DNA of 64,000 nucleotides from Acidobacteriota bacterium (lineage in GTDB: Bacteria > Acidobacteriota > Terriglobia > Acidiferrales > UBA7541): NCBI GenBank assembly GCA_013289955.1, contig JABCYZ010000004.1, positions 124,001 to 188,000 on the forward strand, written 5' to 3'. The position numbers were made by a program, and so were the translations under genes. Positions 7,947-15,963 of the stretch are shown piece by piece (position 1 is the first letter of the stretch; each line of letters opens with the position of its first letter). Under the pieces are notes generated by a model. The model was given only the letters and a program-made list of their open reading frames with translations, had not been told where the DNA came from and made no database searches.

Positions 7947-10166
7947 ATGTCTGAAAACACGAACACACCAGCACCGCACCAGGTTTCTGTCGAAGTCGGG
8001 GGACGCGCCCTGATTCTCGAAACTGGAAAGATTGCCAAGCAGGCCAACGGCGCGATTACGGCGCGTTACGGTGACACCGTTGTCCTCACCACGGCTTGCA
8101 TGGCGCCCACGGCCAACGATCGCGATTTTCTCCCGTTGACCGTCGATTATCGCGAAAATACGTATTCCGCTGGAAAAATTCCCGGTGGCTTTTTCAAGCG
8201 CGAAGGCCGTCCTTCGGAGAAGGAAATTCTCACCTCTCGTTTGATTGACCGGCCCATGCGGCCGCTTTTCCCGGAGTCATGGCGCAACGAAACGCAAATC
8301 GTTGCCATGGTCCTTTCCGCGGACAGCGACAATGATCCGGACGTCATTGCCGTTACCGCCGCCTCCGCGGCCTCTTATTGTTCCGATCTGCCGTTTGAGA
8401 AGCCCATTGCTTGCGTTCGCGTCGGTTTGCTCGATGGCTCGCTCGTTGCCAACCCGACTGTTGCCGAGCAAAAAAAGAGCTTGCTCAACATCGTTATCGC
8501 GGGCACCGAAGAAGCGATTGTCATGGTCGAGTCCGGTGCGCTCGAAGTTTCCGAAGAGACGGTTGTGGATGCCCTCGAATTCGGCCACGCGCAGGTGAAG
8601 AAAATCGTTAGCGCCATCAAGGAACTGCACGCCCAGCTTAAACCAGTGAAGGTCGTCGCCAAGCCCGTCCCATTCGACGAATCGATCTATAAGGATGTCG
8701 AGAAAAAGTACGGCGCAAAGCTCCACGATGCTCTCAACACCGAAAAGCACCCCAAGAAAGAGAGCTATCATCTTGTCGATGCCCTGAAAGAAGAAATCAT
8801 CAAGGCCATCCCCGAGGAACCCAAGAAAGAGATGGACGAAAAGCGGGTCCTCACCAAGCGCGCCTTCGAGCGCTTGCGCGAAAACATTTTCCGCGATGAC
8901 GTTCTGAATGCCCGCCGCCGTCCTGACGGCCGCGCCTTCGACCAGATTCGCCATATTTCCTGCGAAGTCGGTTTGTTGCCTCGCGTGCACGGTTCGGCGC
9001 TCTTTACGCGCGGCGAAACCCAGGCTCTTGCCACGCTCACCCTCGGAACCAAGGAAGACATGCAGCGGCTGGACTTGCTCTTCGAGCAAGACCAGTTCAA
9101 CCGCTTCATGCTGCACTACAACTTCCCGCCATTCAGCGTCGGCGAAGTTAAATTCCTGCGTGGTCCTGGCCGCCGCGAAATCGGCCATGGCGCTCTCGCG
9201 CAGCGGGCGCTCGTCAACCTGCTTCCTCCGGAGGCGGATTTCCCCTACGCCATGCGCCTCGTTTCCGACATTCTCGAGTCCAATGGTTCTTCCTCGATGG
9301 CCACCGTCTGCGGCGGCTCGCTGGCCCTCATGGATGCCGGTGTTCCCTTGAAGGCTCCGTGCGCCGGTATCGCCATGGGCCTGGTCGTTGGCGATGACAA
9401 AAAGTATTCGATCCTTACAGACATCGCCGGGGCCGAAGACCATTACGGCGACATGGACTTCAAAGTCGCCGGCACACGCGCCGGCATCACCGCGCTGCAA
9501 ATGGACATCAAAGTCCTCGGCATCAGCATCGCCATGATGCGCGAAGCCCTCGCGCAAGCGAAAAAAGCACGCCTGCAAATTCTCGACACCATGGAGAAGA
9601 CGCTCAGCGAAGCTCGCGCGCAAATTTCCGCTTACGCCCCGCGCCTCTTCAAGCTGAAGATTCCGCAGGACAAGATCCGCGACCTCATCGGTCCAGGCGG
9701 CAAGAAGATCAAGTCCATTATCGAGGCCACCGGCGTCAAGATCGACGTCCTCGAAGACGGCACCGTGCACATTTTTTCGACCAGCGGCGCCGGCGGCGAT
9801 GCCGCTCTGCAAATGGTTCGGGACGTGACCGCTTCGGCCGAGATCGGCAAGACCTATCTGGGCAAAGTCGTTCGCCTGGCGGAATTCGGCGCTTTCGTCG
9901 AGCTCTTCCCCGGCACCGATGGCCTCCTGCACATCAGCGAAATCTCCGAACATCGCATCCGCGACGTTCGCGACGAGCTGAAACTCGGCGACCAGGTCCT
10001 CGTAAAGGTTCTCTCCATCGAGGGCAACAAGGTCCGTCTCAGCCGCAAAGCCCTAATCAAGGAAGCCCGCGAAAAACAGCAAAAGGCAGCCGCCAGCGGC
10101 GGCGGCCAACAATCCTCGTCGGGCAGCGAAGGGCGCTCAGACGGCGATTCCGGCTCGAGCGAATAA
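7947..10166 (+). CDS. pnp: Polynucleotide phosphorylase
   Basis: A 739-residue 3'-5' exoribonuclease that degrades RNA with phosphate and works in RNA turnover and quality control. Two RNase PH-like domains are visible (GDTVVLTTACM, then RPDGRAFDQIR and the catalytic-domain segment with SNGSSSMATVCGGSLALMDAGVP), followed by a KH domain (DLIGPGGKKIKSIIE) and an S1 domain (GKVVRLAEFGAFVELFPGTDGLLHISE). A Ser/Gly-rich tail ends the protein. The ATG at 7947 is preferred over a TTG two codons upstream. Length is normal. Confidence 0.97.
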   Translation: MSENTNTPAPHQVSVEVGGRALILETGKIAKQANGAITARYGDTVVLTTACMAPTANDRDFLPLTVDYRENTYSAGKIPGGFFKREGRPSEKEILTSRLIDRPMRPLFPESWRNETQIVAMVLSADSDNDPDVIAVTAASAASYCSDLPFEKPIACVRVGLLDGSLVANPTVAEQKKSLLNIVIAGTEEAIVMVESGALEVSEETVVDALEFGHAQVKKIVSAIKELHAQLKPVKVVAKPVPFDESIYKDVEKKYGAKLHDALNTEKHPKKESYHLVDALKEEIIKAIPEEPKKEMDEKRVLTKRAFERLRENIFRDDVLNARRRPDGRAFDQIRHISCEVGLLPRVHGSALFTRGETQALATLTLGTKEDMQRLDLLFEQDQFNRFMLHYNFPPFSVGEVKFLRGPGRREIGHGALAQRALVNLLPPEADFPYAMRLVSDILESNGSSSMATVCGGSLALMDAGVPLKAPCAGIAMGLVVGDDKKYSILTDIAGAEDHYGDMDFKVAGTRAGITALQMDIKVLGISIAMMREALAQAKKARLQILDTMEKTLSEARAQISAYAPRLFKLKIPQDKIRDLIGPGGKKIKSIIEATGVKIDVLEDGTVHIFSTSGAGGDAALQMVRDVTASAEIGKTYLGKVVRLAEFGAFVELFPGTDGLLHISEISEHRIRDVRDELKLGDQVLVKVLSIEGNKVRLSRKALIKEAREKQQKAAASGGGQQSSSGSEGRSDGDSGSSE

Positions 10167-10190
10167 TCTCGTCGCCGCCCAAACGCTCCA

Positions 10191-10226
10191 AAGGCCCCTG
10201 GCAAAAATCAGGGGCCCTTGTATTTA
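10191..10226. terminator. Bidirectional terminator between pnp and murA
   Basis: AAGGCCCCTG at 10191-10200 pairs with CAGGGGCCCTT at 10209-10219 (one bulged C), enclosing an A-rich loop. A T-rich stretch (TTGTATTT) follows on the + strand. It lies between the converging genes pnp and murA. Confidence 0.65.
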
Positions 10227-10375
10227 GATTCTTCTGCTTACCCCGTGCATATTTGGCGCCCTAGCTCCGGAACGTCTTCTTCGGTTCCGTGATCAAGAAA
10301 GGAGGCTCCAGTTTCCGCCCATCTCCCGGCGCCAGCAGGCAAAAAATAGGGACCGGGGAGGCCAATCGTCGACCG

Positions 10376-11704
10376 TCACGTACCCTGAGCCGATGTGGCC
10401 GAGTGCATGCCGGACCCCGAGCCATGGATCCGTTCCATGTCGGCGCCTACCGCCCGCAGTTTCTCCACGATGTGTTCATAACCTCGATCGATGTGATATA
10501 CGCGCTCGATCACGGTTTCTCCGTTCGCCACCAAACCCGCCAGTACCAAGCCCGCGCTGGCTCGCAAATCCGAGGCCTGCACGGTCGTTCCCGACAACGC
10601 CGCCGGCCCGTGCACAAAGGCTCGCCGCCCATCGATGGAAATATTCGCGCCCATGCGAACCATTTCGCTGGCGTGCAAAAATCGGTTCTCAAAAATCGTT
10701 TCGCTGATCACGGACGTGCCTTCCGCCTGCGTCGCCAGCGCCATGTACTGCGCCTGCATGTCCGTGGCAAAACCCGGATACTCTTCGGTAGTCATATCCG
10801 CGGCCGCCAATTTTTTCCCGGCGCGCACCCGCAAAGTCGCTTTGTCTACCTCTTCGATACACGCGCCCGCTTGCTGCAGCTTTCCGATCACCGCTCCCTG
10901 ATGCAGCGGCTCGCAATTCGTAATCGTCAAATCACCGCCTGTAATCGCCCCCGCCACCAAAAAAGTCCCCGTCTCAATGCGGTCTGGAATCACGCGGTGT
11001 TCCGTTCCGTGCAATTCGGGGACGCCGCGAATCCGCAGCGTCGCCGTTCCGTCTCCTTCAATCTGCGCCCCCATCTTCCGCAGCATGCCCACGAGGTCCG
11101 TCACTTCCGGCTCCCGGGCGCAATTGTTCAAAACCGTCTCGCCGTCCGCCAGAGTGGCCGCCATCAGAATATTTTCCGTCCCGGTGACCGTAATTTTCTC
11201 GAACACGATGTGCGCGCCCTTCAAGCGCCCGCCCTTCGATCCCTTCCCCGGCACCTTCGCTTCGATATAGCCGTGCGACATTGTGATTTCCGCGCCCATT
11301 TTTTCCAATGCCGACAAATGCAGATCCACCGGTCGCGCTCCAATCGCGCACCCGCCTGGCAGAGAAACCCGCGCCACTCCCAGACGCGCCATCAGTGGCC
11401 CCAGCGTCAAAATCGAGGCCCGCATCGTCTTCACCAATTCATACGGCGCTTCCGCGTGATTCAGCCTCGGCGCCTCGATCACGTAATCGCTAGCCGGCAT
11501 TTCCGCCACAGAGACCTTCGCATCCATAAACGTCAGCAACTTGCTCATTGTGACGAGGTCGCGCACCTTGGGAATATTGTGCACCGCGACTTTCTCCGCC
11601 GTAAGCAAAGCCGCCGCCATCACCGGCAAGGCAGAATTCTTCGCCCCGCTGATAGCCACCGATCCCCGCAGCGCTTTCCCGCCCCGGATTAGAAACTTAT
11701 CCAT
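10376..11704 (-). CDS. murA: UDP-N-acetylglucosamine 1-carboxyvinyltransferase
   Basis: A 442-residue cytoplasmic enzyme of the first committed step of peptidoglycan synthesis: it transfers enolpyruvate from PEP to UDP-GlcNAc. The N-terminus GGKALRGSVAISGAKNSALP is diagnostic, with Lys22/Asn23 in the substrate site. The catalytic loop holds the fosfomycin-target Cys119 (LPGGCAIGARPVDLH). A Cys rather than Asp at this position predicts fosfomycin sensitivity. It lies immediately downstream of murQ on the same strand, about 55 bases apart. Confidence 0.96.
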   Translation of the reverse strand: MDKFLIRGGKALRGSVAISGAKNSALPVMAAALLTAEKVAVHNIPKVRDLVTMSKLLTFMDAKVSVAEMPASDYVIEAPRLNHAEAPYELVKTMRASILTLGPLMARLGVARVSLPGGCAIGARPVDLHLSALEKMGAEITMSHGYIEAKVPGKGSKGGRLKGAHIVFEKITVTGTENILMAATLADGETVLNNCAREPEVTDLVGMLRKMGAQIEGDGTATLRIRGVPELHGTEHRVIPDRIETGTFLVAGAITGGDLTITNCEPLHQGAVIGKLQQAGACIEEVDKATLRVRAGKKLAAADMTTEEYPGFATDMQAQYMALATQAEGTSVISETIFENRFLHASEMVRMGANISIDGRRAFVHGPAALSGTTVQASDLRASAGLVLAGLVANGETVIERVYHIDRGYEHIVEKLRAVGADMERIHGSGSGMHSATSAQGT

Positions 11705-11705
11705 C

Positions 11706-11757
11706 TTTTCTTCTCGGTATCCTCTGTGTTCTTTCTGAACTCTTTGTGACTGTTTTT
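11706..11757. repeat. CTCTGTG-type spacer repeat, copy 1
   Basis: The murA-murQ spacer holds a degenerate CTCTGTGTTC...CTCTTTGTG string. Similar strings occur in the next two spacers (about 12703-12735 and 14318-14345). No function is assigned. Confidence 0.35.
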
Positions 11758-11758
11758 C

Positions 11759-12661
11759 CTATTCCCCCAAAGCCAGCCGCAAATCTCCCCGCGCGGCCGC
11801 CAATCTTTTCCGGGCCTCTCGCGCATTCACTCCCAACTTCAACATCACCAATCCCACCCGCATATTGTGTCCCGCAGCCTGCAAAGCGTCCTCTGCCTGA
11901 GACACCCGCGCTCCGCTCGCCTCCATCAAAATCCTCACCCCCCGCTCTTCCAGCTTCTCATTCGTCAAAACCGCATCGATCATCAAGTTCTCATAAGCAT
12001 GACCCAGCCTCACCATCACTGCCGTACTCAGCATGTTCAAGACCATCTTCTGCGAAGTCCCCGCCTTCAACCGCGTAGATCCCGTCAACACCTCCGCGCC
12101 CACTCCCGCCGCAATCGCGATTTTCGCCAGCCGCGCCAGCGGCATATTCTGGTTCGCCATCACTGCGATTGTCGTCGCTCCGCGCGACCGAGCAAACTTC
12201 ATCGCCCCCAAAACGTACGGCGTAGTCCCGCTAGCCGCGATCCCCACCACTACATCCCGCCGTCCCAGCTTCAACCGCCGCAAATCCCGCGCCCCATTCG
12301 CCGGCGAATCTTCCGCGCCTTCCACCGCCCCGGTCACCGCACGTCTTCCTCCCGCAATCAGCGCCACCATTTGCTTCCGCATGATCCCGAACGTTGGCGG
12401 ACACTCCGCTGCATCTAGAACCGCCATCCGCCCGCTCGATCCCGCTCCCACATAGATCCATCGACCACCGCCGCGCATCGCCCCGGCGATCGCATCCACC
12501 GCCCGCGCAATCGCCGGCAACTCGCGTCCTACCGCCGCCGCCACTTTGCGGTCTTCGCGGTTCATCAGACGCACAATCTCGATCGCCGTCATCCGATCCA
12601 GCTTCTTCGAAGCCGCCAGCCGCTGCTCCGTCCTTCGCGCGTCTTTCTTCTCAAGGCTCAT
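11759..12661 (-). CDS. murQ: N-acetylmuramic acid 6-phosphate etherase
   Basis: A 300-residue cytoplasmic enzyme that removes the lactyl ether from MurNAc-6-phosphate to give GlcNAc-6-phosphate, a key step of cell-wall recycling. The SIS-domain signature is YVGAGSSGRMAVLDAAECPPTFG (residues about 70-92), including the conserved catalytic Glu86. GTTPYVLGAM, ANQNMPLA and TRLKAGTSQKMVLN follow as in MurQ. The start at 12661 gives normal length; an upstream in-frame extension includes spacer repeat sequence and is rejected. Same strand as murA, divergent from the kinase gene. Confidence 0.95.
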   Translation of the reverse strand: MSLEKKDARRTEQRLAASKKLDRMTAIEIVRLMNREDRKVAAAVGRELPAIARAVDAIAGAMRGGGRWIYVGAGSSGRMAVLDAAECPPTFGIMRKQMVALIAGGRRAVTGAVEGAEDSPANGARDLRRLKLGRRDVVVGIAASGTTPYVLGAMKFARSRGATTIAVMANQNMPLARLAKIAIAAGVGAEVLTGSTRLKAGTSQKMVLNMLSTAVMVRLGHAYENLMIDAVLTNEKLEERGVRILMEASGARVSQAEDALQAAGHNMRVGLVMLKLGVNAREARKRLAAARGDLRLALGE

Positions 12662-12679
12662 CCGACAATTATAGAGTGG

Positions 12680-12698
12680 CACAGGCTTCAGCCTGTGC
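12680..12698. repeat. Dispersed palindrome, copy in the murQ leader
   Basis: CACAGGCT-TC-AGCCTGTGC is a near-perfect palindrome directly upstream of murQ. The same core (CACAGGCT..AGCCTGTG) recurs inside rnpB at 54441-54458, and a related form at 29394-29405. Confidence 0.6.
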
Positions 12699-12879
12699 TC
12701 TTCTCTCTGGCCTCTGTGCGCTCCGTGCCCAGTGCGTAAAGGTCTTTGAGCTGTTTCCTCCACTCTCGACATTTCTAGGCACACACCCATACTTCCGCCC
12801 AAATCTCCCGGCAAGGAATCAGCTATGCTAGAAATCGGTCTGTTTTATTGATTTATCGAAACCGGCGCGGCGCGAACCC

Positions 12880-14313
12880 ATGTCCATCGAGATCCTAAAA
12901 TATCTCTTCGAACAGCACTTCCACGCCGCCGTCGAGCATGTCCGCCCGCTCCAGGGCGAGCTCGGCGGTTCCGGCCGCAAAATCCTCCGCCTAAGCGCCG
13001 GTCCGCGCACCGCCATCGGCATTCTCTACGACGTCAGCGAAGAAAACGCCGCCTTCCTCGCTTTCTCCAGACATTTTCGCAGACACGGTCTCCCCGTCCC
13101 CGAAATCTACGCCGAAGACCTAAATCAAGGCGCCTATCTCGAAGAAGACCTCGGCGATACTACACTGTTCGAATTTCTATCGAAAAATCGCGCCGGCGGC
13201 GCCATCGCGCCTCAAGTCGTCGAAGCCTACAAGAAGGTGGTTGCCATTCTCCCGCGCTTCCAAGTCGAAGCCGGCCGCGATCTCGATTACTCTGTCTGCT
13301 ACCCCATCTCGAGCTTCGACCGCCAATCCATCGCCTGGGACCTCAACTATTTCAAATATTATTTTCTACGACTTGCCGGCATCCCTTTCAACGAGCAAGC
13401 TCTCGAACACGATTTCAGCCGCCTCACCGATTTTCTCCTCAGCGCCCCGCGCGATTATTTCCTCTACCGCGACTTCCAATCCCGCAACATCATGCTTCGC
13501 GACGGCCAACCCTATTTCGTCGATTACCAGGGCGGCCGCAAAGGCGCCCTGCAATACGACATCGCTTCGCTCCTCTACGACGCCAAGGCCGATCTCCCTC
13601 CCGAGCTCCGCCAGCAGCTTCTCTACGACTATCTTCGCGCGCTCGAGAGTTTCATTCCCGTCGATCGCCAAGCCTTCCTGAGCTATTACTATTCCTACGT
13701 TTATGTCCGCATCATGCAGGCCCTCGGCGCCTACGGTTTCCGCGGCTTCTACGAACGCAAAGCCCACTTCCTGCAGAGCGTCCCCTACGCCCTGAAAAAT
13801 CTCCGCTGGCTCCTGCATCACGCCGAGCTCCCCATCGCGCTACCAGCGTTGATGGCCGCCTTCCAAGGCACGCTAGCCTCCGAAAAATTGCAAAGCCTGG
13901 CCAGCGACGCCGACAACCTAGTCATCCGCGTTTTCAGCTTTTCTTTCCACCAGGGCTTTCCCACCGATGAAACCGGCAACGGCGGCGGCTTCGTTTTCGA
14001 CGGTCGCAGCCTCCCGAACCCCGGCCGCGAAGACCGCTTCAAATCCCTGACCGGCCAGGACGCCCCGGTGATCGACTATCTGAACCAACAAGAATCCGTT
14101 CACCAATACTTTGCCAGCGTCCTAAGCCTCATCGACTCCACCATCTCCACCTACCAATCCCGCGGCTTCAAAAATCTGATGGTCAGCTTCGGCTGCACCG
14201 GCGGCCAACACCGCTCCGTCTTTCTTGCCGAGCAACTCGCCAAACGCCTCCGCACCAGGTCCGGCGTGGAAGTAATCCTCCGCCATCTCGGCCTTGAGAA
14301 CCTCCGCAAATGA
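12880..14313 (+). CDS. Aminoglycoside-phosphotransferase-fold sugar kinase (AmgK-like) fused to RapZ C-terminal domain
   Basis: A 477-residue, two-domain cytoplasmic protein. Residues 1 to about 340 form an APH-fold kinase: YLEEDLGDTTLFEF, the catalytic loop YRDFQSRN (Asp198, Asn203) and metal-binding FVDYQGG followed by QYDIASLLYDA, the arrangement of AmgK-type anomeric MurNAc/GlcNAc kinases. Residues 348-477 match the RapZ C-terminal domain: SFSFHQGFP, FVFDGRSLPNP, LTGQDAPV and the phosphate-pocket motif GCTGGQHRS (438-446). The N-terminal P-loop ATPase domain of RapZ is absent. The next gene encodes a MurU-like uridylyltransferase, as expected for an AmgK/MurU pair. Inference: kinase of the MurNAc salvage bypass with a built-in glucosamine-6-phosphate sensor. 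A plain RapZ annotation would be misleading. Confidence 0.85.
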   Translation: MSIEILKYLFEQHFHAAVEHVRPLQGELGGSGRKILRLSAGPRTAIGILYDVSEENAAFLAFSRHFRRHGLPVPEIYAEDLNQGAYLEEDLGDTTLFEFLSKNRAGGAIAPQVVEAYKKVVAILPRFQVEAGRDLDYSVCYPISSFDRQSIAWDLNYFKYYFLRLAGIPFNEQALEHDFSRLTDFLLSAPRDYFLYRDFQSRNIMLRDGQPYFVDYQGGRKGALQYDIASLLYDAKADLPPELRQQLLYDYLRALESFIPVDRQAFLSYYYSYVYVRIMQALGAYGFRGFYERKAHFLQSVPYALKNLRWLLHHAELPIALPALMAAFQGTLASEKLQSLASDADNLVIRVFSFSFHQGFPTDETGNGGGFVFDGRSLPNPGREDRFKSLTGQDAPVIDYLNQQESVHQYFASVLSLIDSTISTYQSRGFKNLMVSFGCTGGQHRSVFLAEQLAKRLRTRSGVEVILRHLGLENLRK

Positions 14314-14317
14314 CTCC

Positions 14318-14413
14318 CGCTCTTCTCTGTGCCCTCTGCGTTCTCGGGGTAAGTGTTCTGCCTCGGTTTTTTCCGGATACTCACCGCTCGCTACCCACTA
14401 CTCACTGGTTCCA
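14318..14413. repeat. CTCTGTG/CACTACTCACT spacer repeats
   Basis: The spacer between the fused kinase and murU contains TCTCTGTGCCCTCTGCG (from about 14323) and CTACCCACTACTCACTGG (about 14391-14408). The first matches strings in the two previous spacers, the second resembles the string inserted into murU at 14905-14965. Confidence 0.35.
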
Positions 14414-14416
14414 GCC

Positions 14417-15205
14417 ATGAAAGCCATGATCCTTGCCGCCGGCCTGGGCACCCGCCTCCGTCCCCTGACCGGCACGCGCCCCAAAGCCCTGGTCGAACTA
14501 AACGGTCGCACCCTCCTCGAAATCACCATAAGGCGCCTCCAATCGTTCGGCGTCACGGAAGCCATCATCAACGTTCATCATTTTGCTGATATGGTCGAGG
14601 CCTATCTTCAATCCAAAAACAATTTCAACATGCGCCTGGAAATCTCCTGCGAAGACGACCAGCTCCTGGATACCGGTGGCGGCCTGAAAAAAGCCGCCTG
14701 GTTCTTTGAAGAAAATTCCGCCACTTCCGGCGAACCCTTCTTCCTCCACAACGTCGACATACTAAGCACCATCGACCTAAATGCCATGCTCCAATTCCAC
14801 AAACAAAATCAGGCCCTGGCCACCCTAGCCGTCCAGTCCCGCCCCTCCTCCCGCCAACTCCTCTTCAAGAGCGACCTCCAACTCGCCGGGCGCGCCGAAT
14901 CCGAGTCGCCCATCGCCACTAGCCACTCGTCCCGTCCCCTGTCCCAGACGTCCTCTTCGCTCCTCCCGCTAGCCTTCTCCGGCATCCACGTCCTCTCCCC
15001 CCGCCTGCTCCCCCTGCTTACCGAGACCGGCCCTTTCCCGATCATGGACTCCTATCTCCGCCTCTCCTTCCAGGACCAAAAAATCCTGGCTTTCCGACAC
15101 GACCACTCCTACTGGCGCGACCTCGGCAAACCCGCCGACCTGGCCCAAGCCGCCCTAGACCTTCAGCAAGTTGATCTCTTCGATCCGACAGCCAGGAATT
15201 CATGA
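14417..15205 (+). CDS. murU: MurU-like sugar-1-phosphate nucleotidyltransferase
   Basis: A 262-residue nucleotidyltransferase. The N-terminus MKAMILAAGLGTRLRPLTGTRPKALVEL is the classical NTP-binding motif, with HNVDILS as the metal-binding NxD site and a closing YWRDLGKPADLAQA. Placement after the AmgK-like kinase suggests it makes UDP-MurNAc from MurNAc-1-phosphate (MurU). Mannose- or glucose-1-phosphate activation remains possible because these families look alike. About residues 163-183 are a Ser/Thr/Pro-rich insert with no counterpart in the fold, encoded by a CCACT/CCCGTCCC-type simple repeat. Start at 14417 is chosen because translation begins right at the motif. Confidence 0.78.
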   Translation: MKAMILAAGLGTRLRPLTGTRPKALVELNGRTLLEITIRRLQSFGVTEAIINVHHFADMVEAYLQSKNNFNMRLEISCEDDQLLDTGGGLKKAAWFFEENSATSGEPFFLHNVDILSTIDLNAMLQFHKQNQALATLAVQSRPSSRQLLFKSDLQLAGRAESESPIATSHSSRPLSQTSSSLLPLAFSGIHVLSPRLLPLLTETGPFPIMDSYLRLSFQDQKILAFRHDHSYWRDLGKPADLAQAALDLQQVDLFDPTARNS

Positions 15206-15221
15206 CAAAGGAGGCCATCGG

Positions 15222-15893
15222 ATGATGCTGGTGATGCTCGCCGCAGTCCTTTTCGGTTGGCTCCAGTCATCCCCAAAGGGTGATCAGCCGCTCGTCTCCG
15301 CGACAAACCCTGCTTATCTTTCCTGTACGGTTTGGACCGGCAGGGAATGGAGCAAGCCCGCTGCCCGCTCTGCGCGAACGCCGGTCAGACAGTCTCCCCA
15401 AGGATTGCGTGCCTACGGCGAGGTGACCGTCAAAGTCAGCGGTGAGGATTGTGAGAACACAACGACACTTTACGTCGCCCGACGCGGTGCCAAAGAATTC
15501 AAGATTGTTTACACGAGGTCGGAGAGCGGCGGTAACGGCATTCGACTGCTCGATTGGTCTCCTGATGGCGGCCAGCTTCTCGGGGAAGTTACTTTCTGGA
15601 CGTACGAGTCAGATGCGGGATACGGCTACATCCCGGTCGTCTACAATGCCTCCACCGATTCTGCAAGAGAAGTCCCAGCAGTGGATAAAGCGCTGATACG
15701 ACTCTTCGGTTCGGGCTGTGGTTTTGAGGACCATGTAACAGGCTGGAGGACCGAGAGACGCCTTTTGGTCAGGGTTACCCGCTCCCTGTCCACAGAAGGG
15801 GAGGAAGAGAACTTCTGCGTGAAGGAGCCACAGCTCTTTGTCTATGATCTCGGAAAGGACAGACTCGAACCCAGCCAGGCAAATCGCCGGTAG
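15222..15893 (+). CDS. Secreted protein of unknown function
   Basis: A 223-residue protein with a short N-terminal hydrophobic segment (MMLVMLAAVLFGWLQ) that looks like a signal peptide. The body contains VLYVARRGAKEF-like and LLDWSPDGGQLLGEV segments typical of beta-propeller or WD/TolB-like strands, but is too short for a full propeller. Four or so cysteines are scattered. The start at 15222 has a strong AAGGAGG site. It follows murU closely but has no recognisable link to it. Function unknown. Confidence 0.65.
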   Translation: MMLVMLAAVLFGWLQSSPKGDQPLVSATNPAYLSCTVWTGREWSKPAARSARTPVRQSPQGLRAYGEVTVKVSGEDCENTTTLYVARRGAKEFKIVYTRSESGGNGIRLLDWSPDGGQLLGEVTFWTYESDAGYGYIPVVYNASTDSAREVPAVDKALIRLFGSGCGFEDHVTGWRTERRLLVRVTRSLSTEGEEENFCVKEPQLFVYDLGKDRLEPSQANRR

Positions 15894-15963
15894 AAGCAGG
15901 TGGCGTGGTTGCCGGAAGGGCCCGAGCCTTCAGACGCTCCGTCGGGTAGTCAGAGGTCCGCTG

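Noticed and set aside
8277..9953. Long open frame (558 residues) antisense to pnp
   Set aside because: It is entirely inside the well-supported pnp gene and has the composition expected from codon bias of the other strand.
12880..14313. Annotation as a plain RNase adapter RapZ
   Set aside because: The N-terminal P-loop domain of RapZ is absent; a phosphotransferase fold is in its place.
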